This document shows, piece after piece, positions 19,701 through 26,399 of a stretch of 64,000 nt of DNA. The notes beneath the pieces were generated by a model. The model made no database searches, was not told the origin of the DNA, and saw only the letters and a list, made by a program, of their open reading frames with translations. Source of the DNA: Beta vulgaris subsp. vulgaris (lineage: Eukaryota; Streptophyta; Magnoliopsida; Caryophyllales; Amaranthaceae); the NCBI RefSeq assembly GCF_026745355.1, contig NC_079209.1, forward strand, positions 40,119,678 to 40,183,677. The letters are read 5' to 3'. Made by a program: the position numbers and the translations under genes. How positions within the stretch are numbered: position 1 is the first letter of the stretch; each line of letters starts with the position of its first letter.

Positions 19701-21470
19701 TTTATATGCAGATGTTCTATTACGAGTTGAATTCTTCAAGAGTTGAATACTTAAAATGGTATGCATTTTTACACATTTCAGTATGCCGGCGATAATTCTA
19801 TTATGAATTGACTAGTTGGATCCTTATGGCCCTATAGCTCTGTCAAGTGTCAAGTAATAGTTGATGGAAGGAATGGGACTGTGAGAGGAATGCTAAAGAA
19901 AGGGGATCTGGAGGGGAAAATTGCATTCAGTTGTCGATATTCTTTTCATTGTTTGCTTACATATAAAGAATGAACACATAATTCAAACTCACAAATTTCA
20001 ACAAATTTTATTTCCTAAGCAACATGATTAGACTCTTATATCATTGAATTGAATTCCAAATATTTCTCAAAAATATAGCACTTGAATTCAAGAACTCCAG
20101 TTTCTAGAGCAGAAATGGATACATTAAAATCAATTCTAACTTCTAAGTCCCAAACACAACCTTATGTAAATTCATGATTTTGCCATAGAAGCAGTTACTA
20201 AATTTCAGGATAACATAAACTTATGTACCAGCGATGTCATGGATCTTAATGTGGATTGCTATCAATCCATTATTCACACTATTTGGAGGGAAATTCTATA
20301 AGCTTTTTAAACATTTTGACAGCCTGACATGCCTCTAACTTTGGGAACAATTAGAGTCAAAACTACCTTGGCTACCAAATCCTGTATTGTTTTTATGTTC
20401 CTAAGTTGATTCAGCTAAGCTATGCTATTGAGTTATCATATTTACTATGTAAGTGAAACTAAGTCATCATCTAAGTAAATAACCTAAGACAATGTTTGGT
20501 TAAAGACAAAAACATTATATCTACGATTTACAGTCTCGAAACCTCCCCCAATTCAAGAAGTAGAATGTTTGAGGAATTTTCTTGTATCTACTTAACCATA
20601 TAATTTTGATGTCCAATTTTCCATTTCCCATGTGTTTTTCACAATAACTAAACAACCTACTGTCATTGACTTATCGTATTTTCCATTTCCCATTACAAGC
20701 TCTGTGTTTAATGAGATATACCAGATAACCAATCTTAATGCAAAGCAACAATGTAGATCAAGGTTTGCTAACATGGGTACCATAAACTACTAAGAGCAAT
20801 AACAACATTAACCAAATGCTCCGACGAACACCAACAATAAAAAAAAAAAGTTAAAGGTCTAACAAGTTCACATAAGTTCCAATACATTCAAATAAATTCC
20901 AACAAGTTCTAATAAATTCAAGAACGCACCCTAATTTGAAATGTTCACCATCTAAAAAGATAGTATTATTAGAACTCAAAAGCTCCCGAAAGCACAGAAA
21001 CAACAACATAAGTCGCAGAAAGATTAAGGGTCGGCTAACATGAATCGTCATAAGAAATCGTTTCCGTGACCAAAATACACAAAACTTAAAAGAAGAGAGG
21101 AAAAAGCATAATACTTGGAGCTTTATGAGAAGTTTGGAGGTGACAGCATCAGTGGAATGAGAGACAGAGTGAAGAGTGGTAGTCAAAGGCAAAAACTTCG
21201 AGTTGAGAAGAGGGTAAGCAGCGGAAGGTAATGATGTAATTTCATCCCACTTACAATTAGGGTTTTGCAGAACATGCCTGCACCATTAATGGCGAACATC
21301 AAAATTACATAAGCTCATCAAATTTATAGAGAAAAGAGAGCGAAAAAAAAGGCGAAATAGCATCAGCGAGAAAATTACTTCCAAATCAAGGGGATAAAGT
21401 GATGGTTGATTCCGGCGTTATCGAACTCGGATTGTAGCACTGGAGCATCAAATATTGATCGATACGCCAT
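4516..21470 (-). CDS. RlmN/Cfr-family radical-SAM rRNA (adenine-C2) methyltransferase, eight exons
   Basis: Exons (minus strand, 5' to 3'): 21379-21470, 21115-21277, 18842-18952, 17508-17642, 8035-8139, 6183-6352, 5970-6069, 4516-4758. All introns are GT..AG and the join is in frame: 1119 nt, 372 residues. The radical-SAM cluster motif CKMGCKFC gives Cys125, Cys129 and Cys132. Cys118 in TLCVSSQ and Cys345 in NGACGQL match the two catalytic cysteines of RlmN. GMGEP (SAM binding), SLHAP and LIPFNP are also present. Bacterial RlmN methylates C2 of A2503 in 23S rRNA and A37 of some tRNAs; the plant substrate is not known from sequence. The start ATG has an in-frame TGA five codons upstream. The N-terminus ([10 protein letters not shown]) is not an obvious transit peptide, and from memory it resembles an Arabidopsis RlmN-like protein. 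No lesion is visible. Confidence 0.93.
4759..5969 (-). other. Methyltransferase intron 7, no inserted gene recognised
   Basis: A 1.2-kb intron with canonical borders. Short frames inside it have no recognisable product. No TIR or LTR pair was seen. Confidence 0.6.
5970..6069 (-). CDS. Methyltransferase exon 7 (residues 259-292)
   Basis: Two nearby AG acceptors exist. Only the upstream one (TCTAG, exon from 6069) keeps the frame and gives [18 protein letters not shown], the conserved order. The donor is GTGAGT after GAAGTG. The competing acceptor four bases downstream would shift the frame. Confidence 0.9.
6183..6352 (-). CDS. Methyltransferase exon 6 (residues 203-258)
   Basis: The acceptor is TTTTTAG and the donor GTAAAAG. 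It encodes [33 protein letters not shown] and ends HLYQKN plus AG, the first two bases of Ser259. SLHAP and the following residues are conserved in the radical-SAM core. Confidence 0.93.
6599..7534. mobile_element. Large Stowaway/mariner-like non-autonomous element in intron 5
   Basis: Inverted ends ACTTCCTCCGTTTCACAA (6599) and TTGTGAAACGGAGGAAG (ending 7534), followed inward by matching TTGCAACACTTT and AAAGTGTTGCAA. TA follows the right end; the left TA is mutated to AA. The interior has a pyrimidine-rich stretch (6790-7140) and a GGTGGT-rich stretch (7265-7400) but no transposase. At about 0.94 kb it is long for a MITE. Confidence 0.8.
8035..8139 (-). CDS. Methyltransferase exon 5 (residues 168-202, GMGEP motif)
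   Basis: The acceptor is CTACAG and the donor GTATAATA, giving 35 codons: [16 protein letters not shown] through [15 protein letters not shown] is the SAM-contacting motif of the family. The exon is too short to appear as a long open frame and was found by looking for the missing motif. Confidence 0.93.
9036..9260. mobile_element. Stowaway-like MITE (diverged)
   Basis: The left end TACGTCCTCTTTATTCGGTT and right end AAATCAAACGAAGTA are imperfect inverted repeats flanked by TA. The interior (RC: CATAGTGATGTGATCTTAG..AGATTCGTCT) resembles the MITE at 18336-18592 on the same strand of reading, which supports a shared family. Confidence 0.55.
9895..10144 (+). repeat. Direct repeat, left copy, flanking the foldback unit
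   Basis: The sequence from TAGCCCCTATC to AGAGAACAATAA recurs in the same orientation at 16879-17376 on the other side of the foldback. This copy lacks the insertion at 16933-17178 and is its empty site (CTTTTAAAATATACATTCG). Confidence 0.85.
11899..12524. mobile_element. Non-autonomous hAT-like element
   Basis: The ends AGTGATGGCCAG and TTGGCCATCTCT are imperfect inverted repeats. An 8-bp target duplication TTGAAGAT lies at 11891-11898 and 12526-12533. The ends are rich in GGGCTGG/CGGCCC motifs. The opposite foldback arm (RC around 13370) reads straight through without it, so that arm is an empty site. No transposase. Confidence 0.85.
12795..13097. mobile_element. Stowaway MITE at the centre of the foldback
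   Basis: Inverted termini CTTCCTCCGTTTCAAAATAG and (RC) CTTCCTCCGTTTCATAATAG, followed by matching ATGCCACATTGT, flanked by TA on both sides (12793-12794, 13098-13099). 303 bp, no coding capacity. Confidence 0.92.
13981..14258. mobile_element. PIF/Harbinger-like MITE
   Basis: The ends GAGGAGCCTCAATGG and (RC) GAGGAACTCCAATGG flank 278 bp, with 3-bp target copies CTA and TTA. The left foldback arm at about 11255-11275 lacks it. Family assignment rests on the 3-bp duplication type and terminus. Confidence 0.75.
14370..15397. mobile_element. Large Stowaway/mariner-like non-autonomous element
   Basis: Inverted ends CTTCCTCCGTTTCTTTATAC and (RC) CTTCCTCCGTTTCTTTTTAC, with TA at 14368-14369 and 15398-15399. 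1028 bp, with CCACCA/GGTGGT-rich interior and no transposase. The opposite arm at about 11150 is an empty site. It resembles the 6599-7534 element in size and composition. Confidence 0.88.
15408..16543 (+). repeat. Tandem duplication of a 567-bp segment
   Basis: Two adjacent copies start GTGGTTATCGTA at 15408 and 15975 and run nearly identically to GATTTGTTGTTTGTGG. The left foldback arm has the segment once, so the duplication arose in the right arm after the inverted repeat formed. Confidence 0.9.
16879..17376 (+). repeat. Direct repeat, right copy, flanking the foldback unit
   Basis: This matches 9895-10144 from TAGCCCCTATCCGCCCTCCC to AGAGAACAATAA but is split by a 246-bp insertion at 16933-17178. 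It abuts the outer end of the right foldback arm directly. Confidence 0.85.
16933..17178 (+). mobile_element. SINE-like insertion with 11-bp target duplication
   Basis: It is flanked by TTTTAATATAT at 16922-16932 and 17168-17178. The left direct repeat (about 9946) is the empty site. Internal GGTTTAGTTGTTAAGAC and GGGATCAAATC resemble degenerate pol III box A and box B, hence SINE-like. The opening CTAGTTTCCAAGACCGGGC is not enough to name a family. Confidence 0.6.
17508..17642 (-). CDS. Methyltransferase exon 4 (residues 123-167, Fe-S cluster motif)
   Basis: The exon is 45 codons between CTGCAG and GTAATG. It carries CxxxCxxC (Cys125, Cys129, Cys132) for the 4Fe-4S cluster, then [20 protein letters not shown], and ends VVFM, which joins GMGEP in the next exon across a 9.4-kb intron. 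Confidence 0.95.
17643..18841 (-). other. Methyltransferase intron 3
   Basis: A 1.2-kb intron with a Stowaway MITE at 18336-18592. Nothing else was recognised. Confidence 0.85.
18336..18592. mobile_element. Stowaway MITE in intron 3
   Basis: Inverted ends CTACCTCTGTTTTCTTTTGA and (RC) CTACCTCCTTTTTTTTTGAT, continued by TTACACTT on both sides, flanked by TA (18334-18335 and 18593-18594). 257 bp, no coding capacity. Confidence 0.88.
18842..18952 (-). CDS. Methyltransferase exon 3 (residues 86-122)
   Basis: The exon is 37 complete codons between TTCAG and GTATCC. It encodes [14 protein letters not shown] and ends TLCVSSQ, which holds Cys118, the resolving cysteine position of RlmN enzymes. The phase-0 junction continues straight into VGCKMGC. 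Confidence 0.95.
18953..21114 (-). other. Methyltransferase intron 2 (2.2 kb)
   Basis: AT-rich intron with canonical borders. I see no transposon ends or coding frame. Several short frames on the minus strand are chance. Confidence 0.7.
21115..21277 (-). CDS. Methyltransferase exon 2 (residues 31-85)
   Basis: The acceptor is TGCAG and the donor GTATTATG. It encodes the N-terminal accessory domain, from [13 protein letters not shown] to [14 protein letters not shown]. Its last segment leads directly into the conserved NGEFVETV of exon 3. Confidence 0.92.
21379..21470 (-). CDS. Methyltransferase exon 1 (residues 1-30 plus two bases)
   Basis: The ATG is at 21468-21470. The exon encodes [10 protein letters not shown] through FIPLIW and ends in AA before GTAATTTT; the split lysine codon is completed by the first base of exon 2. 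An in-frame stop shortly upstream supports this start. Confidence 0.9.
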
Positions 21471-21572
21471 TAACGCCGGAAATCAGAGCTTGGAATTGAA
21501 GGATGTGGTTTAGTTCAGAATTGAAGGTGGAATTACAGTTCATACAATTTTTGCAAAAATAAATTTTTTCGA
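21471..21572 (-). promoter_or_regulatory. Residual upstream region/5' UTR of the methyltransferase gene
   Basis: Only about 100 bp separate the start codon from the end of a MULE-type element and its 9-bp target copy. No clear TATA box was found in this strip; ATAATATATCC on the minus strand near 21590 lies inside the element. Transcription must therefore start in this strip or within the transposon sequence. Confidence 0.4.
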
Positions 21573-22252
21573 GAGTTTTTTTTAGGGATATATTATGATA
21601 ATAAGGCATTTTGTGTGGATATACTTCACTAAATTTTTTTTTTAGGGATATATCAAGTTAAATTTAAGTTTTGTTAAAATGTATCAAAAGTACGATTTTC
21701 TGTGAAAAAGTCAAATTTTTTGACCTTTGACTTGGTAGGAACTTCCGAGTAAACCACAAAGTAACAATGATGAAGTTGGAGGAAAATAAATGTAATAGAA
21801 TCAATTGAATACTCCCTAAGCATTTATTTATTTGCTACATTTTCCAGAAAGGGTTGCTTTTTATTAGGAGACTTGGCCCACCAAAAAGTAATAGTATTAT
21901 ATTTGTTTCCCCTCTTTTTCCACCAAAAAGTACTAGTTTTGTCTCTTTTCCCACCCTATTTAATGCTAAAGGAGTCAAAAAGTACACTACAAAAGAATGA
22001 AAATGACATCTCCTAAATTCTTGTGTAAACCAAAATGTAGCAAATAAATAAAAGCGGATGGAGTATCACACACTATACAAAAAGTAATTAAGCAAGTCAA
22101 AGCCCAAATTTTGACTTTCTCGCCGAAAATAGTGTTTTTGGTTCCTTTCAACGAAACTTAAATTTAGGTTGGTATATCCCCACAAAAAAAATTTAATGAG
22201 ATATATCCCCACAAATTACCCTCTTACCTTAGTATATCCCCGCAAAAAGCTC
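21573..22252. mobile_element. MULE-type MITE with long TIRs, upstream of the methyltransferase gene
   Basis: A 9-bp target duplication TTTTTTCGA lies at 21564-21572 and 22253-22261. The ends GAGTTTTTTTTAGGGATATA and (RC) GAGCTTTTTGCGGGGATATA begin TIRs of about 170 bp. These share GGGATATA units, TTAAATTTAAGTTT and AAAGTCAAA..TTTGACTTG. The interior holds a nested Stowaway. No transposase. Confidence 0.9.
21812..22063. mobile_element. Stowaway MITE nested in the MULE element
   Basis: Inverted ends CTCCCTAAGCATTTATTTAT and (RC) CTCCATCCGCTTTTATTTAT, continued by TTGCTACATTTT, flanked by TA at 21810-21811 and 22064-22065. 252 bp. Confidence 0.9.
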
Positions 22253-22261
22253 TTTTTTCGA

Positions 22262-22513
22262 TGGAAAAGTTTATAAAATAAGTTTTGAATTGTTGGATAT
22301 TTTTGGATATATGATTTTGAAAACACCGATATTTTTCTCTAACTAGTTTTTGGATATTTTGGATCCGATATCTGAAATTTTTCCAAATAAGATACATAAT
22401 CTCTTATTTATGGTTTTCAAAACATGGGGTTCTCTCTTAATTCATGTCTGTTCCTAATATTTTTTCTCTCCTCATTTTTTTCTCTAGCTAGTTTCCTTAT
22501 TTTATAATATTAC
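22262..22513. other. Short intergenic spacer
   Basis: AT-rich strip between the promoter MULE and copia element B, without a recognised feature. Confidence 0.5.
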
Positions 22514-22518
22514 TTTAT

Positions 22519-22733
22519 TGTTGTAATATTCTATGTAAACAGTGAACGGATAAAAACGGCGTTGTATTTTGCCGTCCATAATTAGACACTTCACTGCAGT
22601 TATGCAGTGATATGATGTATCACCGGGTGAATTATTCACCGGGCACTATACCGCACTTCGCGAGAGAAAATGAAGAACACAACAACAAGAGCATACTCTC
22701 CAATCTTGCTTAAAATCTCTCTATAATACAACA
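22519..22733 (+). repeat. 5' LTR of copia B
   Basis: 215 bp, TG..CA. Compared with the 3' LTR it has an extra segment near 22617-22645 containing the inverted repeat CACCGGGTGAA/TTCACCGGG. Otherwise only a few substitutions separate the two LTRs. Confidence 0.93.
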
Positions 22734-22749
22734 TGTTATCAGCACGAAT
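22734..22749 (+). promoter_or_regulatory. Primer binding site of copia B
   Basis: TGTTATCAGCACGAAT directly follows the 5' LTR. Its position fits a minus-strand primer site; the priming tRNA was not identified. Confidence 0.6.
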
Positions 22750-22813
22750 TTGCTCTACTATCAAAAGGTAGTTCTTTTCAATTGCTACTATTTTTTTTTT
22801 TCAAAAAAAAAAA

Positions 22814-24399
22814 ATGGATCACCAATGTAATGGGATCAATACTATTCTAAACAATGTATCTCTTTGTAGTATATATTTTATCATAGAACGTAATAGTGTA
22901 CCTTGTACCACAAATCCGACACGAGGAGTTGCTAGTGCACTCCAACGCCATAATACTCACGTTAATAGCCATGTCGGTGAACGCCGACACACCACCATCC
23001 CTAACCTCAATGATAACCCTCCTCCGGGACCACCAATTGAAATCCGGCAAACTCCTAATAATAATAATAAAAGGAGTAGGGACGATGAGGGTCCTTCCGT
23101 CAGGAACAAGCGGTGGCAAAATAATTAACTGGCGATACCGGCTCGACCGCCGCCAAGCAAGTCGCGCCACCTTCATGGAGGGAAGAGACCTTGCATTTAA
23201 AGCCGCATACATGGACGACCTATATGGGCGGGCTATTACGTTGAACTTGCCGCCTAAATGGACGGACTCCGACGCCTGGATGGACGGCTGACACTACAAA
23301 GAGGGTGAATTTTTGGCCGGAAAATAGCTATAATGGTGGAGCTACCTGCTACCTTTTTCTTGTTTGTTATTTTTCATGGAATTTATGTCTTGTATTTTTT
23401 TTTTTTAATTGTGAAACAAAAAAGGGGGAAGAAAGCTTTGAAAGAAGTGGCTAGATTTCTTTGCACCGTAATGAAGCTAGCTTATAAGTATCGGTTTTTT
23501 ATTTGTTTTAAATTATGGCAGCAGTTTCCAATGTTAACTACTACTAGTTCCAAAGCTAATGCTAACCATCAACTTGCATCTCTGTCTTGGCACTTGGAAA
23601 CTTGTTTGTCATGTAGTGTAGTATAGCATAGCCGGCCAACATCCCACTCTACTGACAATGAATCCTCCACTTTGTGTTTCTTTTAAACACACACAAAAAA
23701 AGAGGGGGGGGGGGGGGGGAGGGTTCAAAGTGTTGAACAAAAGGTAATTTAATGCTTTCGTCTCTTTTTTTTGCCCCACTTGTCATATTGATGTTTTGGA
23801 CTTAAAAGCATAGGTAAAAGCCACTTTAGACAATAAATGGTATGACTAGTATCTAATATCTCAAACCATGAATTAGTTATAAGTCATAACCATACGCTAA
23901 CCAATTTATTTTTGGGGAACTAATTATTATTAGTTCTTAAAGTAATTTATTACATATACTCTATTTTTCTGTTTTGTCAACACGTTACGTATTACATATC
24001 AATATATATCTTACCTGTTAAATGTGAATAGTGTTTTTACACCACTATAAAAGGGGTTTTAACCCTTCTCATTTTCTCGTCCGTCTCCCTTACTTACTTC
24101 TACCCCATAAAATTTTCTCTCTCATAAAATTTCACAAATTTCATCTCCACTATCTTCGGCCACCGTGTACAATGCCAGAAACCGCCGTCCTCAAAACGAC
24201 ACACCAGATCTTCTAGAATCTTTCGAACAGTTGAAGGTCATGTTTTACTGGGGAATGATACTTATAACAGTTTTAGTAGGAATCATTGTAATTATGGTTC
24301 TGCATATTGTAAAACGCAATTATAATGCTTAATTATGTAATTTTTCTTCTATCAATATGCTATTAACACATGTGATTTATTTTTGGACATGATAGTTAC
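22814..24399 (+). other. Unexplained segment between copia B primer site and gag
   Basis: It contains two overlapping open frames: 22814-23128 (104 residues, proline/asparagine-rich, ending RSRDDEGPSVRNKRWQNN) and 22896-23291 (131 residues). Neither is recognised. The stretch 22900-23290 is more GC-rich than its surroundings. A TATAAAAGGGG box at about 24046 followed by a pyrimidine-rich leader and an ATG at 24172 looks promoter-like. A G run lies at 23702-23719. It could be element-specific leader, an insertion, or captured host DNA. Confidence 0.4.
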
Positions 24400-24805
24400 T
24401 AGGGCTGGCAATGATGCGAGTCAAGCTCGAGTTTGACTAAACTCGACTCGAACTCGAAAACTCATACTCAAACTCGACTCGACTCGAAAACTCGCGAGTT
24501 TCAAAATTTCAAGCTCGAACTCGAAACCTAAACTCGAACTCGAACTCGTTTCAAGCTCGAACTCGAACTCGTTTCAAGCTCGAGCTCGAACTCGTTTCAA
24601 GCTCAAACTCGAACTCGTTTCAAGCTCGAATTCGAACTCTTTTCAAGCTTTTTGGTCATTTGATATAGTTCTATTTTTTTATAGAAGAAATTATTTACTT
24701 TGCTCTTTGGTCATTTTATATACTTTTTTTTCATTTTTTTAAAAAAGAAAAGTACAAGTATTTTTATAGAAAAAATAAAGTTAAAATTTCTTAAAAAAAT
24801 TAAAA

Positions 24806-24870
<65 letters not shown>

Positions 24871-25027
24871 CGAGTATCTCACGGGTTTCTCGAGTCGAGT
24901 ATTGAGTTGCTCGACTCGACTCGTTAACCTGTCGAGTCGAGTTCGAGTTCGAGTCGAGCTTTGACCGTGCTTTGACCGAGCCGAGTTCGAGTAGCTCACG
25001 AGCTGTCTCAACTCATTGCCAGCCCTA
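24400..25027. mobile_element. Non-autonomous hAT-like element with AT microsatellite
   Basis: Inverted ends TAGGGCTGGCAATGA and (RC) TAGGGCTGGCAATGA. The imperfect 8-bp target copies are ATAGTTAC (24392-24399) and ATAGTCAC (25028-25035). Subterminal CTCGAACTCGA repeats occur in opposite orientation at the two ends. A (TA)n run lies at 24807-24864. No transposase. Confidence 0.88.
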
Positions 25028-25262
25028 ATAGTCACATTCTAATTAAACGTTGTCATAATCCTAAAAAAAAATACAACCTTTTTATATATATTTATTGTTC
25101 ACCATTCATGTTATTATCATGTTTCGAACCCTTAACCTCTTGAACGGTTAAGGATTCTCGGACCATTATGGCTTGGATCCCAGTGCGATTTTCTTTTGGA
25201 ACTCTATATATTTATGCATTAATTTTCTACTAATACTTTTAAAATATCACATGAACTTAGAA

Positions 25263-26240
25263 ATGGCTAGACTTGCAAACCGAGACTTTGAGATCCTTGA
25301 AGCCTCAGGCCAAAGGTATCTAGAATGGAGGGTGGATGCAAAAGCTTAGCTAAAGTCACTTAGTCTCGACCATACCATTGTCGAAGGTGGGGCCCCTACC
25401 CCTTTGGAGCAAGCAAAAGCATTGGCGTATCTCAAACATCATATACATGAAGAACTCAAATCTGAATACATCCTTGTGGAAGATCCCAAAGAATTATGGG
25501 ATTACCTAAAGGATGGATTTGAGCATTTGCAAAGAATTATCGCTCCAAGGGCCCAACATGAATGGTCAGTACTCAGGTTTCAGGACTTTGCATCAGTACG
25601 CGAGTACAATTATGTAGTACTTCGCATCACCTCACAGCTAAAGCTGTGTGGAGAACCTGTGTCTGAACAAGCCATGATTGAGAAAACCCTGTCCACTACG
25701 CGTGCCAATAATGTTGTTCAGCAATAACAATATCGTGAAAGGCGTTGCCAAAAGTATTGTGACCTGATTGCCATCCTTTTGGTTGCAGAACAGAACAACC
25801 AAATCCTGCTCTCAATTTAAAATCAAAGGCCAGCAGGTACCAGCGCAGCAACAATTGAAACAAATGCCACTAGAGGTGGCAAGCACAGGAATAAGCGGGG
25901 AGGTAACTCAAATTGGAATGGCCAGTTCAAATATAGGGGTAATGGAGAAAGAAATGACAATGAAAGTGGCAGAGGAAGAGGACGAGGACGCCAAAACTGG
26001 CTCCCAAATAGAGGACGCGGGAGGAAGAAACTCCCAACAAAGAACCCAAGAGAAATGTTTTAAATGTGGCATTCAAGGGCATTGAGCAAATGAATGCCGC
26101 ACAGCCAAACATCTTGTTGATCTATATGTGGCCTCTACTAGGGGTCAAGGAAGACGCGGTGAAACAAATTTCGTCACTGAAACTACTCCGCTCCCGGACC
26201 TCGATGTAGCTTATTACCTCATGGAAGATATTTCTAATGT
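25263..26240 (+). pseudogene. Copia B gag (broken)
   Basis: It starts MARLANRDFEILEASG and has a TAG after about 29 codons. The UBN2-type gag continues with YILVEDPKELWDYLKDGFEH and LRFQDFASVREYN, another stop at 25725, and a frame change. A zinc knuckle CFKCGIQGH lies at about 26059-26085 with a TGA where tryptophan or another residue is expected. It is clearly non-functional. Confidence 0.85.
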
Positions 26241-26399
26241 CTAGCACTCTTATTCCCCCTAGATCAACCTATGATGTTGTTTTATCACTTTATTTTCATG
26301 TACTCTTGTCTTACTTGATGTCTCTTGTATCTTGTGTTCCCTTTTTATCATTTCATGATGTACCTCTTTCTATGAATAAATTTTGTGTTAGATTTTGAC

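Noticed and set aside
24700..25035. Frames encoding runs of alternating Ile and Tyr
   Set aside because: They are translations of a (TA)n microsatellite.
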